Positions 35,170-43,288 of a DNA stretch of 64,000 nucleotides are shown here, piece by piece. The translations under genes were made by a program, and so were the position numbers. The notes beneath the pieces are model-generated. The model made no database searches and was not told where the DNA came from. It saw nothing but the letters and a program-made list of their open reading frames with translations. Source of the DNA: Desulfobacteraceae bacterium UBA2174 (GTDB taxonomy: Bacteria > Desulfobacterota > Desulfobacteria > Desulfobacterales > UBA2174); NCBI GenBank assembly GCA_002327445.1, contig DCWA01000011.1:14980-78979 (forward strand). The letters are read 5' to 3'. Within the stretch, counting starts at the first letter, position 1. Each line of letters opens with the position of its first letter.

Positions 35170-36368
35170 GTCAGCGGATCTCTCGCGCAAGCGAGGTCCT
35201 TGCGGTAAATGCGATAGCGCTTGTAGGACTTTCCGCCGATCGACTCGATGATCGCGCGCATTCCGATGTTGTTCTCAAGTATCCAGGACGCCTCTACTTC
35301 TTCCAGGCCGCGGCGGCGCGCCGAATCCTGCAGCGAGGTGATCAGCAGCAGAGCCAGGATGGCCCCGAGACGGTTCCCCTGATAACGCCGCCGAACTCCC
35401 ATCAGCGGCACACGGCCGGTTTTCACGCCGCCGACCTTGAGCCGCCAGAGCAATTTGAGCCAGCCCAGGGGGAACAGCCTGCCGTCCAGATCCCTGATCG
35501 CTTCGTTGAGATTGGGGAAAACCACCATCATTGCCGCCGGTTCGCCGTCAACTTCGGCGATGCGGACAAAGTCGGTCGGTACGAAGAGTTTGAGGCTTTT
35601 CCCCAAATCGTTGAACTCCTCCGTGGTAAATGGCAGGAAGCCCCAGTTGTTGGCCCAGGCATCTTCGAAGATGTCCTTGAGGATTGCCAGGTCTTCCGTG
35701 AATTCCCGGCGACGCATCGGTCGCAGGCGTACCTGTCCGGCAACGCGTGAGTTCAGTGACTCAAGCTGACGGGGCGCGGCAAAGTCCGACCGGATGCGAT
35801 AGGCCAAGAGATCCTGCTCGGCGGTAAACCCCTGTTCTTCGATACGCCGGGAATAATAAGGCAGGGCATGCCCCATCATGATGACAGGGGGCGTGTCGAA
35901 GCCTTCGACGAGCAAGCCGCATTCCTGATTGATCGAAAGGTTGAAGGGCCCCCGGATGCGTTTCATGCCCCGTTCGCGCAGCCAGGCTTGAGCGGTATCG
36001 AAAAGGGCTTGAAAGACCTCCGGATCATCCTGTGCCTCCAGCATTCCGAAAAAACCGGTATGGTCGTCGTAGCGCTGCAGATGGAGCTGGTCCACCTGGG
36101 CGCTGATGCGTCCGACGGTTTTGTTTCCGCGCCGGGCGATCCACGCCTGAAACGTGGCGTGTTCGAAATAGGGATTGTTCTTTGAGAGATGCGCCCTGCG
36201 TTCGAGGAGCAGGGGAGGAATCCAGGCCGGGTCATGGGCATACAGCGATCCGGGAAGATGCAGAAATTCGCGGCGTGCGGCCTTGTCGCCTACTGGCAGG
36301 ATTTGCAGCCGGGCGGTTGAGGAAGTGTCCTTTTCGGCCGTTGCCGATTCATGGGGTCGGGTGGTCAT
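35166..36368 (-). CDS. bcerS: bacterial ceramide synthase (GNAT-fold N-acyltransferase)
   Basis: A 400-residue protein. Characteristic segments are REFLHLPGSLYAHDPAWIPP, GPFNLSINQECGLLVEGFD, YYSRRIEEQGF, WGFLPFTTEEF and a C-terminal GNAT core (GVRRRYQGNRLGAILALLL, then EASWILENNIGMR). This is the long, GNAT-annotated family shown in Caulobacter to N-acylate the sphingoid base, convergently with eukaryotic ceramide synthases. Its place in the operon with spt, acp, cerR and an acyl-AMP ligase supports the call strongly. It acts at the inner membrane. Confidence 0.87.
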   Translation of the reverse strand: MTTRPHESATAEKDTSSTARLQILPVGDKAARREFLHLPGSLYAHDPAWIPPLLLERRAHLSKNNPYFEHATFQAWIARRGNKTVGRISAQVDQLHLQRYDDHTGFFGMLEAQDDPEVFQALFDTAQAWLRERGMKRIRGPFNLSINQECGLLVEGFDTPPVIMMGHALPYYSRRIEEQGFTAEQDLLAYRIRSDFAAPRQLESLNSRVAGQVRLRPMRRREFTEDLAILKDIFEDAWANNWGFLPFTTEEFNDLGKSLKLFVPTDFVRIAEVDGEPAAMMVVFPNLNEAIRDLDGRLFPLGWLKLLWRLKVGGVKTGRVPLMGVRRRYQGNRLGAILALLLITSLQDSARRRGLEEVEASWILENNIGMRAIIESIGGKSYKRYRIYRKDLACARDPLT

Positions 36369-36470
36369 GGGTATCCGAAAGTACCTTTCCTTGGAGGTCC
36401 GGGGAAGCAGCTCGGGGCATGGCCCGCAACCGCTTTCTCAATTTATTTCACCGAACCGGGACAGCGATCT

Positions 36471-37229
36471 TTATACCGCTCCGCGCATGGCGCCGGCCTG
36501 TCTTTCCGCGATGGCGCGCACCACTTTTGCGGCATGTTTCAGGTCCGCGGGGCAGTCGACCTCGCCCCAGAGCAGCCCTTCGATGCAGCAGGTCCAGACG
36601 GGCGTCTTCCGGGCCAGTTCGTCGATAACGGACAGATACCAGCGCTTGAGGGCGGCGGGATGACGCATGACATCTTCCACGGCTTGCCGGAACAGCTCCG
36701 GCCCCTCTCCGCGGAACAGCAGCATGCCGATGGACTCGGCGCGAACCTGGTCGAGGGGGAGGTCCTTGCCGATGCGTAGCAGGCGCGCGCCATCCAGAAT
36801 GACCTTCATGTCATCGTCGTCATAGCGGTTTTTGCGATCGATGGTTACCGTTACCGGGCGCGGCTCGGAGGCAAGGAGGGTTTCCAGGACAGGGGCCTGA
36901 AAGAGGGTGTCGCCGTTCAGGAGGATGAAATCCTCCGTCATCTCGGACCGGGCGATCCAGCAGGTGCCCAGGTTGTCGGCCACGGAGTGGAAGGGATTGA
37001 AAAGGATGCGTACGCCGTCTTGTCCGTAGCGGTCCTTGAGCCGTTGCTCGACCTTGTCGGCCCCGTACCCGACCACGACGCAGATGTCTTCGACGCCGCA
37101 CTTGATCAGTTCATCGATCTGCCATTCAACCATGGTCCGGCCATGAATGGGAACGATACACTTGGGCCGTTCAGCGGTATAGGGAAGCAGTCTCTTGCCC
37201 TGCCCTGCGCTGAGAATAATGGCTTTCAT
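36471..37229 (-). CDS. sugar/polyol-phosphate nucleotidyltransferase, LicC/RmlA-like
   Basis: 252 residues from ATG 37229 with GAGGAG upstream. The start KAIILSAGQGKRLLPYT, then RPKCIVPI, is the classical NTP-binding loop; FILLNGDTLF carries the metal aspartate. The size and WCLLWGEVD-like end resemble cytidylyltransferases of the LicC (phosphocholine) or inositol-1-phosphate type. It is the first gene of the sphingolipid operon and probably makes a CDP-activated head group. Which one cannot be read from sequence. Confidence 0.8.
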   Translation of the reverse strand: MKAIILSAGQGKRLLPYTAERPKCIVPIHGRTMVEWQIDELIKCGVEDICVVVGYGADKVEQRLKDRYGQDGVRILFNPFHSVADNLGTCWIARSEMTEDFILLNGDTLFQAPVLETLLASEPRPVTVTIDRKNRYDDDDMKVILDGARLLRIGKDLPLDQVRAESIGMLLFRGEGPELFRQAVEDVMRHPAALKRWYLSVIDELARKTPVWTCCIEGLLWGEVDCPADLKHAAKVVRAIAERQAGAMRGAV

Positions 37230-37272
37230 GCTGTTTCGATCTCCTCTTCGTCTTGCGATAACCGGCAATTTC

Positions 37273-37302
37273 TTGTCGCCGGTAGCTTTAGTATGTTATA
37301 AT
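37273..37302 (+). promoter_or_regulatory. promoter for the lptF/lptG-like pair
   Basis: TTGTCG (37273-37278), an 18-base spacer and a perfect TATAAT (37297-37302) on the plus strand, 107 bases before the lptF-like start. Confidence 0.55.
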
Positions 37303-37313
37303 CAAATTTTAAC

Positions 37314-37342
37314 AATCTAGAGAAAATGTTGGTAAGAGTCAA
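37314..37342 (-). promoter_or_regulatory. promoter for the seven-gene sphingolipid operon
   Basis: On the minus strand TTGACT (37342-37337), 17 bases, TAGATT (37319-37314). It lies back-to-back with the plus-strand promoter, only 11 bases apart, so the two probably interfere or share a regulator. Confidence 0.5.
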
Positions 37343-37408
37343 GGGAATTGCCGTTGCGGGAACTTACATTTATCTCTTGCAGACTCATTTGAAGTGTTTG
37401 GAGCCGCT

Positions 37409-38488
37409 TTGATTCTGGAGCGCTATATCGTAGGGGAAATTATGGCCCGCCTGGTGGCGGTCTGCGCGGTTTTGATCATGATTTTCGCCGGCTACAGCGC
37501 CGTCCGCTTTCTTAACGATGCGGTCAACGGCCTGCTTTGCGGCGAAACGGTTGTCGTCCTGGTCGGGCTCAAGGTACTCATAGCCCTTGAAGTGCTTCTT
37601 CCGGTCACGCTTTATCTGGCGGTTGTCCTTGCCTTGAGCCGCCTGCATGCCGACAGCGAGATGACGGCCTTGGAGGCATGCGGCGTGGGTCCGGGGCGAA
37701 TCGTCATCTCGGTTTTTTCCCTGGCGCTTTTCCTAGGCCTCGTGGTTGCCACCCTTTCGCTCTTCGTCCGTCCCCGGGCTTATGAGAAAATCTATGCCCT
37801 GGAAGCCAAGGGGAAGAATGACTTCGACATCGCCAAGGTTGAGGCCGGGCGGTTCTACGAGTTGGGCGAGGAAGTGGTCTTTTTTGCCGAAAAGCTCGAT
37901 CCGGCTGGTAACCGGGCCGGCAATGTGCGGGTATGGGAGTTGGAATCGGACAGGCGGAAAGTGACAACGGCCCGCGACGCCCACCAGATCGATGGTCCGG
38001 GAGAGGGACAAAAGGCCATCGTTTTCCGGGATGGCTACCGCTATGTGCTGAATCGGAAGACGGGAGCCGACCTGATTACCCACTTCAGCAAAAGCGTATT
38101 TCGGCTCGATACCGACCGGACCCCTCCCGCCGAATATCGCCGCAAGGCCGCATCGACGCTGCATCTGGCCCGCTCACCGGCGCCGGAGGATATGGCGGAG
38201 TTCCAATGGCGGCTTTCTACGGGCATTTCCACCGTCCTGATGTCCCTGCTGGCGATCCCCCTGAGCCGGGTTGCCCCGCGGCGCGACAAATACGGCAAAG
38301 TGACCCTAGCCATCGTGTTGTTCTTCGCCTTTTACAATCTTAACTTGATAGCCAAGACCTGGGTCGAAAAACAGGTGGTCGGCGCCGTGCCCGGCATATG
38401 GTGGGTGACGGCCCTGCTCGGCGTTCTGGTTCTGATCATGCTTCCGGGACGCAATCCCTTTCGCCGTCTTTTGGGGCGCCGCCCCTGA
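37409..38488 (+). CDS. LptF-like permease
   Basis: 359 residues from TTG 37409, chosen because GGAG lies 5 bases upstream and the product then opens (M)ILERYIVGEI like LptF. Two N-terminal TM helices, an ATP-partner coupling region (GLKVLIALEVLLPVTLYL), a beta-jellyroll-type periplasmic domain (about 150-250) and three C-terminal helices match the YjgP/YjgQ family. LptFG extract lipopolysaccharide to the Lpt bridge. This copy diverges from a sphingolipid operon and has no lptA, lptB or lptC beside it. It may handle sphingolipid instead; that is inference. Confidence 0.82.
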   Translation: MILERYIVGEIMARLVAVCAVLIMIFAGYSAVRFLNDAVNGLLCGETVVVLVGLKVLIALEVLLPVTLYLAVVLALSRLHADSEMTALEACGVGPGRIVISVFSLALFLGLVVATLSLFVRPRAYEKIYALEAKGKNDFDIAKVEAGRFYELGEEVVFFAEKLDPAGNRAGNVRVWELESDRRKVTTARDAHQIDGPGEGQKAIVFRDGYRYVLNRKTGADLITHFSKSVFRLDTDRTPPAEYRRKAASTLHLARSPAPEDMAEFQWRLSTGISTVLMSLLAIPLSRVAPRRDKYGKVTLAIVLFFAFYNLNLIAKTWVEKQVVGAVPGIWWVTALLGVLVLIMLPGRNPFRRLLGRRP

Positions 38489-38507
38489 TCGGTGGGGAGT
38501 TTTTGCC

Positions 38508-39572
38508 GTGAAAATTCTCGACCGTTATCTGGCAGCCGTTTTTTTGCGCACATGGCTCAATGTCAATCTTGTCCTGGCCGGGCTGCTCAGCTTTCTTGAG
38601 CTGGCCGGCCAACTGGACGACGTCGGCAAGGGGAGCTACAGCTCGAGCGACGCCCTGCTGTACGTTGCTCTGACCCTGCCGGACCGCATGATGGATCTGG
38701 CTCCGCCGAGTGCTCTGCTCGGAAGCATCGTCGCCCTTGGGCTGTTGTCCAAAAACCTCGAACTGCTCGCCATGCGGGCCAGCGGAATCTCGATCCAACG
38801 TGTCGGGTGGGCTTTTGCGAAACCTGCGCTTCTTACCCTTCTTGCCCTCCTGCTTGGCGCCCAGTTCGTCATTCCGTCCCTGGAGCAGACGGCCTGGACC
38901 CTGCGTGAAACCGCGCTTTCGGAGGCGGGAACCATTCTGCCGCGAGGGGATTTCTGGACGAGAAGCGCAAGGCGCTTTATAAACCTGCGCACCAGCAGGG
39001 AACACGGGACTCAGGCGGCCGACATCTACGAGTTTGACGAGGAGAGGAGGCTGACGCGCTATATCCATGCTCGGGAGACAAAGATCGGCCCCGAGGGGGA
39101 ATGGGTATTGCACGGAGTGCGGCAGAAGATGATCACGGACCGGGGAGTGGCGGTGCGCGAAATCCCCCAGCTTGCCCTTCCCGGCCTGCTCACCAGCAAG
39201 GAGGCGGCTCAACTGGCGCTGCCACCGCAGACCCTCTCTTTGACGGAACTGGCCAGGGTCATCGGCAATCGGCAGAAACGGGGAGAAAATCCGGGGCGCT
39301 ACCGGCTGGCGCTCTGGCAGAAGCTGAGCCTTCCGGTGATGACCGGCGCGATGATCATGATATCGCTTCCGTTTGTGTGCCGCTCGACCCGCGGTTCCGG
39401 TCTCGGCTGGCTCATCATGGTCGGGGCCATTACCGGTGTGGCGTTCTTCTTTCTCAATCAGATTCTTGGCTATACCGGCCTGATCCTCCAGATATCGCCC
39501 GCCTGGACAACTCTCGTTCCTGCTCTGGCGGTTCTGGCCGGCGGGGTTTTCCTGACGCGAAGGATCCCCTGA
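38508..39572 (+). CDS. LptG-like permease
   Basis: 354 residues, 19 bases after the lptF-like gene. It opens MKILDRYLAAVFLRTWL, typical of LptG, with SSDALLYVALTLPDRMMDL and PPSALLGSIVALGLLSKNLE, the hallmark segments before the coupling helix. A periplasmic domain and three C-terminal helices follow. It forms the permease heterodimer with its neighbour. The ATPase (LptB) must be supplied from elsewhere. Confidence 0.84.
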   Translation: MKILDRYLAAVFLRTWLNVNLVLAGLLSFLELAGQLDDVGKGSYSSSDALLYVALTLPDRMMDLAPPSALLGSIVALGLLSKNLELLAMRASGISIQRVGWAFAKPALLTLLALLLGAQFVIPSLEQTAWTLRETALSEAGTILPRGDFWTRSARRFINLRTSREHGTQAADIYEFDEERRLTRYIHARETKIGPEGEWVLHGVRQKMITDRGVAVREIPQLALPGLLTSKEAAQLALPPQTLSLTELARVIGNRQKRGENPGRYRLALWQKLSLPVMTGAMIMISLPFVCRSTRGSGLGWLIMVGAITGVAFFFLNQILGYTGLILQISPAWTTLVPALAVLAGGVFLTRRIP

Positions 39573-39599
39573 AAAGAGAGCCGACTTGCGGAGGATTCG

Positions 39600-40676
39600 T
39601 CAGGGATTGCGGGCAGGCAGGCGGATTTCCTTCTCCGCGCCGGCTATGAATGCGTGCTGCACTGGAGCATAGGCGCGAACGGCGAGACGCAGCCGCCAAC
39701 CGTCTGCCGTGCGTTGAAAACGGCAAATGCGATAACGGGCCGTGCGCTTCGGGATGGGGCCGGCATTGGATGCCGAGGGAACCCCGAGAACGGGGATAGG
39801 ATGCCTCCCGGCGACGAGTTCATCCTCCTTGGAGACGTGGGCATGCCCGTGAAGAATCAGTTCCGCCCCTTGGCGGGCAACAACCTCGCCGAAAAGGCGG
39901 GCGTCGGTCAACCGCTTGCGCCAGGAGATACTGCCGGGAATCGGCGGATGGTGGATCAGGACAATGCGCAGCAGGCCGAGCCGGCCGGTCCGCTCCAGCA
40001 TTTCTTCGAAGCGCGCCAGTTGCCGGCGGCCAAGACTGCCCACGGCGACAAACGGCATGCTGGGGCGGGCGGATGAAAGACCGATCAATGCCACCGGACC
40101 TCGCACTCTCAAACTCGGATAAGCCCCGGCGCCGTCATCGTCTCCCGCCAGATAGGGGGCCCACCGGCTGAATGTGTCCTGCCATGAGGTGGCGACGTAG
40201 GCGTCGTGGTTGCCGGGGACCACCGTAACCTTTTCCGGCGGGCCAAGGCGCTTGAGCCACAGGGCTGCCTGACGGAACTCGTCCGGCAACCCCAGGTTGG
40301 TCAGATCTCCGGTTACGGCTACATGGTCCGGCGCCGCTTCGGCCAGGTCCAGCAGCAGCGCGTCAAGAACGTGCGGCGAGTGGATGTGGCGGCGGCGACA
40401 CTGCCAGGAGAGATAGCCGAGCAGGCGTTTGTTGAGCAGCAAGGTGGGGCGTACCCCGGTCGGAGAAGAGAGATGCAGGTCCGATATATGGGCAAGAACA
40501 AACGTTTCTTTCTCCTTGTTCCCGGAAGTAGGGGCGGTTCGCGAACCGCCCCCTACGCGAAACAACGGACACCCAATCGCAGGAAGGGTGAAGGATATTC
40601 TCAGACAGTGTCTTACGGCCGGACCAGGCGCCGAAACCCCTCCCCGCCTCGAGACTCCCCTTGCGAGAGGTACCAA
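39600..40676 (-). CDS. calcineurin-like metallophosphoesterase (start uncertain)
   Basis: Metallophosphoesterase motifs in order: LAHISDLHLSS, VAVTGDLTNLG, VVPGNHDA, IHHPP and LHGHAHVS, each with expected metal ligands. The open frame begins at 40676, but its first 55 or so codons come from a dispersed palindrome (40528-40556) and lack family character. The real product likely starts about FVLAHISDLH near 40505, where AAGGAG stands 6 bases before an ACG, giving about 300 residues. It lies between lptG and the radical SAM gene and could remove a phosphate from a lipid or head-group intermediate. Confidence 0.8.
   Translation of the reverse strand: MVPLARGVSRRGGVSAPGPAVRHCLRISFTLPAIGCPLFRVGGGSRTAPTSGNKEKETFVLAHISDLHLSSPTGVRPTLLLNKRLLGYLSWQCRRRHIHSPHVLDALLLDLAEAAPDHVAVTGDLTNLGLPDEFRQAALWLKRLGPPEKVTVVPGNHDAYVATSWQDTFSRWAPYLAGDDDGAGAYPSLRVRGPVALIGLSSARPSMPFVAVGSLGRRQLARFEEMLERTGRLGLLRIVLIHHPPIPGSISWRKRLTDARLFGEVVARQGAELILHGHAHVSKEDELVAGRHPIPVLGVPSASNAGPIPKRTARYRICRFQRTADGWRLRLAVRAYAPVQHAFIAGAEKEIRLPARNP
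40528..40556. repeat. dispersed palindrome GTAGGGGCGGTTCGC/GCGAACCGCCCCCTAC
   Basis: A near-perfect palindrome centred on TTCGCGAA with arms of about 14 bp, immediately 5' of the metallophosphoesterase ribosome site. It belongs to the 'TAGGGGCGGTTCGCGAACCGCCCCTA' kind of mobile palindrome seen in many genomes. I see no gene in the remaining sequence up to 40967. Confidence 0.75.
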
Positions 40677-40967
40677 CCGCGGGTCCCGTCGTTTATCCGC
40701 GCCATGGAAGGAGTCTACCTATAACTATACCAGCTTGAGCCATAGATCAAGAGTCGCTTTGCTTTAAATTCGGTGCCATAATAGAAAAAAACCCGGCCTG
40801 CTTCGCCTTGACATATAAGGAACCTCTTGCTATGTCTTTCCTCAATAAACCGGGGTGACTCCACAGACTTTCCGGATTCCGGCGAAGGCCGGATCCAGAG
40901 GGGTTACCCATGGTTATTGAAATATTACCTCGCTGTGCTCTTGCATCAGCAAAACAGATAAAGAAAG

Positions 40968-42194
40968 ATGTCATCAAACATGGCCTTTAAACTGAATCAT
41001 CTTGAGTACTACAGGCTTCCGTGGAATTACGCGGATAACGGCATTTCCTGGCTGGAGCCGACCAGTCTATGCAATCTGAGATGTAAGGGATGTTACAGAG
41101 ACCCGAAAGGCCATAGGTCTCTGGAAGAGGTCCGTTCCGACTTGGCGGTCTTCCGAAAATTGAGGAAAAGCGACTGCATGAGTATCGCCGGAGGTGAGCC
41201 TCTCGTCTACCCTCATATTGTCGAAACGGTAAGAATGGTCAAGGAAATGGGTTGGAAGCCCATTGTGAACACGAATGGAGTTGCACTCACGGAATCTCTA
41301 TTGAAGGACCTCAAGAAAGCGGGTGTCTTCGGTTTCACCTTCCATATCGATACGAGCCAGAATCGACCCAATGTAAACGCGACAACAGAAACGGAGCTGA
41401 ATGACCTGCGGTATCATTACACAAGCATGCTGGCCAGGGCCGGCGGGATCGCCTGTTCCTTCAATGCCACGATATCGGAGAAGACCCTTGCGGAAATACC
41501 CAATATGGTGCGTTGGGCTCAAGAACACGCGAATATCGTCCATACCATGGTGTTTATTCTTTATCGATCCCCCAACCTGACAGGGGATTTCGATTTCTAT
41601 GCACAAGGTCAAAAAGTCGATCCGGGCCTCATGTACCATGAAAGCGAGTGGGGAGGAGCGAAGCCGCTGATGGCGGAAGATGCCGTGGAGATGATTCGAA
41701 AAGCGGACCCTGCGTATGAACCTGCGGCCTACTTGAATGGGACCGCTAATCCGGATTCTCTCAAGTGGCTTTTGGCCAACCGAATCGTTTTCAATGGGAA
41801 GGTCATGGGGTACATGTCTCCCAAGCTCATGGAGTTGATCCAGACCTTTAACCATATCTTTACGGGCACTTACTTGTCTTACGCCACTCCCAAAAGCATG
41901 GCGCGAGGGAAACTTGCCTCGCTTTTCGGGCTTGTGGATCGAAAAATGAGGAAGGCCCTGGTCAATGTAATGAGGGAGATCGTCTCCAAGCCGGCGACCA
42001 TGTTCCGCCCGGCCCACCTTCAGAGCTTCATGATCATCCAACCCGTAAACTTCGAACCGGACGGACGGCAGGACATGTGCGATGGTTGCCCGGATATCAC
42101 CGTCCACGAGGGCAAGCTTGTCTGGAGTTGTCGGCTCGAAGAAATGAACCGGTTTGGTGCGTTTTTGCAAACCGTCCCCAAGAATAATCCATAA
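40968..42194 (+). CDS. radical SAM protein with C-terminal cysteine cluster
   Basis: 408 residues. The radical SAM cluster motif is CNLRCKGC (residues about 35-42) after WLEPTSLCN, followed by SIAGGEPLVYP (the GGE motif). A C-terminal group, MCDGCPDITVHEGKLVWSC, suggests an auxiliary Fe-S site as in SPASM/twitch proteins. It sits among sphingolipid genes, next to the lipid kinase, so a lipid or head-group modification is plausible. The reaction is unknown. ATG 40968 is used; ATG 40980 is also possible. Confidence 0.82.
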   Translation: MSSNMAFKLNHLEYYRLPWNYADNGISWLEPTSLCNLRCKGCYRDPKGHRSLEEVRSDLAVFRKLRKSDCMSIAGGEPLVYPHIVETVRMVKEMGWKPIVNTNGVALTESLLKDLKKAGVFGFTFHIDTSQNRPNVNATTETELNDLRYHYTSMLARAGGIACSFNATISEKTLAEIPNMVRWAQEHANIVHTMVFILYRSPNLTGDFDFYAQGQKVDPGLMYHESEWGGAKPLMAEDAVEMIRKADPAYEPAAYLNGTANPDSLKWLLANRIVFNGKVMGYMSPKLMELIQTFNHIFTGTYLSYATPKSMARGKLASLFGLVDRKMRKALVNVMREIVSKPATMFRPAHLQSFMIIQPVNFEPDGRQDMCDGCPDITVHEGKLVWSCRLEEMNRFGAFLQTVPKNNP

Positions 42195-42220
42195 AGCAGG
42201 ACGACTTGGTCATGGAGCTT

Positions 42221-43288
42221 TCATAATCTGAAGAATTTTATTTGCCCTCCACTTCTGAGCGACAGCTCTCCACGCTGAGGGTCGGGAAGGTACAGTTGGC
42301 CGTCAAGTGTGAAGCCGCTTTGCATGAGAAGTCTAACGTCGCGGACGTTATGGCTTATGTACCCGTGGTCAGGGCTTCCCAGCCGACTCCTTCGACCCCT
42401 GATCAGGGATGGAATCGCCCGAAGGAGATGTTCTGCATCGGAGCGAACTACGGTAAGGTGCAAGGGGCCGGATTCGCTGCCCCAGTAGGGACGAATTCCC
42501 AGAAACAGACGCTCCAGAGTGGTGGCAAGGATGACCAGGGCATTTATGGGCCGCATCGGCATGCCGTCCAGGCTCATTCGAATGGCGGCCGGTGGGATGG
42601 TTCGTTTGTCATCGCCGACCGCGGCCAATAAGAACCGGCCCAAGGTAAGCCCTGCCGCCAGTTCACCCCGCACGCCCGCCCGGTGTATCCGATTCAGGCA
42701 AAATTCGATCCCCTGATAAATCCCGCCGGCGCCGAAAAACATACCGTATAGGGGCTGAGCGCCGACCGCCCCTTCTAAACGCAAGACGGGCCGTTCTACA
42801 ATGGACGGCGCACCACGCCCGGAAGAGGACCACTCCAGAAGCCGAGACAAGGCCCGTAACCCTGAACCCCTCAGCCCCACGTCTCTGGCAATCATGCTGG
42901 CCGTTCCCGCACGTAGGAGCGCCAACACCGGCAACCGATGTGGGCATCCGGTAGTAAACAGGGCGGTCAAGACCGCATGAATGGTCCCATCGCCCCCGTT
43001 CACCACCAGGAGATCCACCCCACGGCAAGCGAAATCTCGTACCGCCGCCGTCACTTGTTCGGGATCAACGGCCTTTCGGTGCAAGACCCGGCGGTACCCG
43101 GAAAGGATCCGCTCTACAGGCTGCAACCCTTTTCGGTTCCCACCGCTCAATGGATTGCTGATGACCCCGATACGGGGCCTCGTGGCGCCGGCAAGCCATT
43201 CGGGATCACCTGTGATCAAACACCCCGCATGGTTGAGCCTTCCGGTGTAAATCGTATCCTCCATAATCCGATCACTCACGGGTTGCAT
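42221..43288 (-). CDS. diacylglycerol kinase-family lipid kinase, candidate ceramide kinase
   Basis: 355 residues with the DAGK catalytic fold: RIGVISNPLSGGNRKG near 39-54 and VVNGGDGTIHAVL with GGDGT at 98-102, the ATP site of DAGK, sphingosine and ceramide kinases. The C-terminal beta domain is complete. In Caulobacter a kinase of this superfamily (CpgB) phosphorylates ceramide. Location between spt-type genes and a CDP-alcohol phosphatidyltransferase suggests the same here. The first ATG lies inside an 83-bp repeat; an ATG at 43264 is an alternative start. Confidence 0.8.
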   Translation of the reverse strand: MQPVSDRIMEDTIYTGRLNHAGCLITGDPEWLAGATRPRIGVISNPLSGGNRKGLQPVERILSGYRRVLHRKAVDPEQVTAAVRDFACRGVDLLVVNGGDGTIHAVLTALFTTGCPHRLPVLALLRAGTASMIARDVGLRGSGLRALSRLLEWSSSGRGAPSIVERPVLRLEGAVGAQPLYGMFFGAGGIYQGIEFCLNRIHRAGVRGELAAGLTLGRFLLAAVGDDKRTIPPAAIRMSLDGMPMRPINALVILATTLERLFLGIRPYWGSESGPLHLTVVRSDAEHLLRAIPSLIRGRRSRLGSPDHGYISHNVRDVRLLMQSGFTLDGQLYLPDPQRGELSLRSGGQIKFFRL

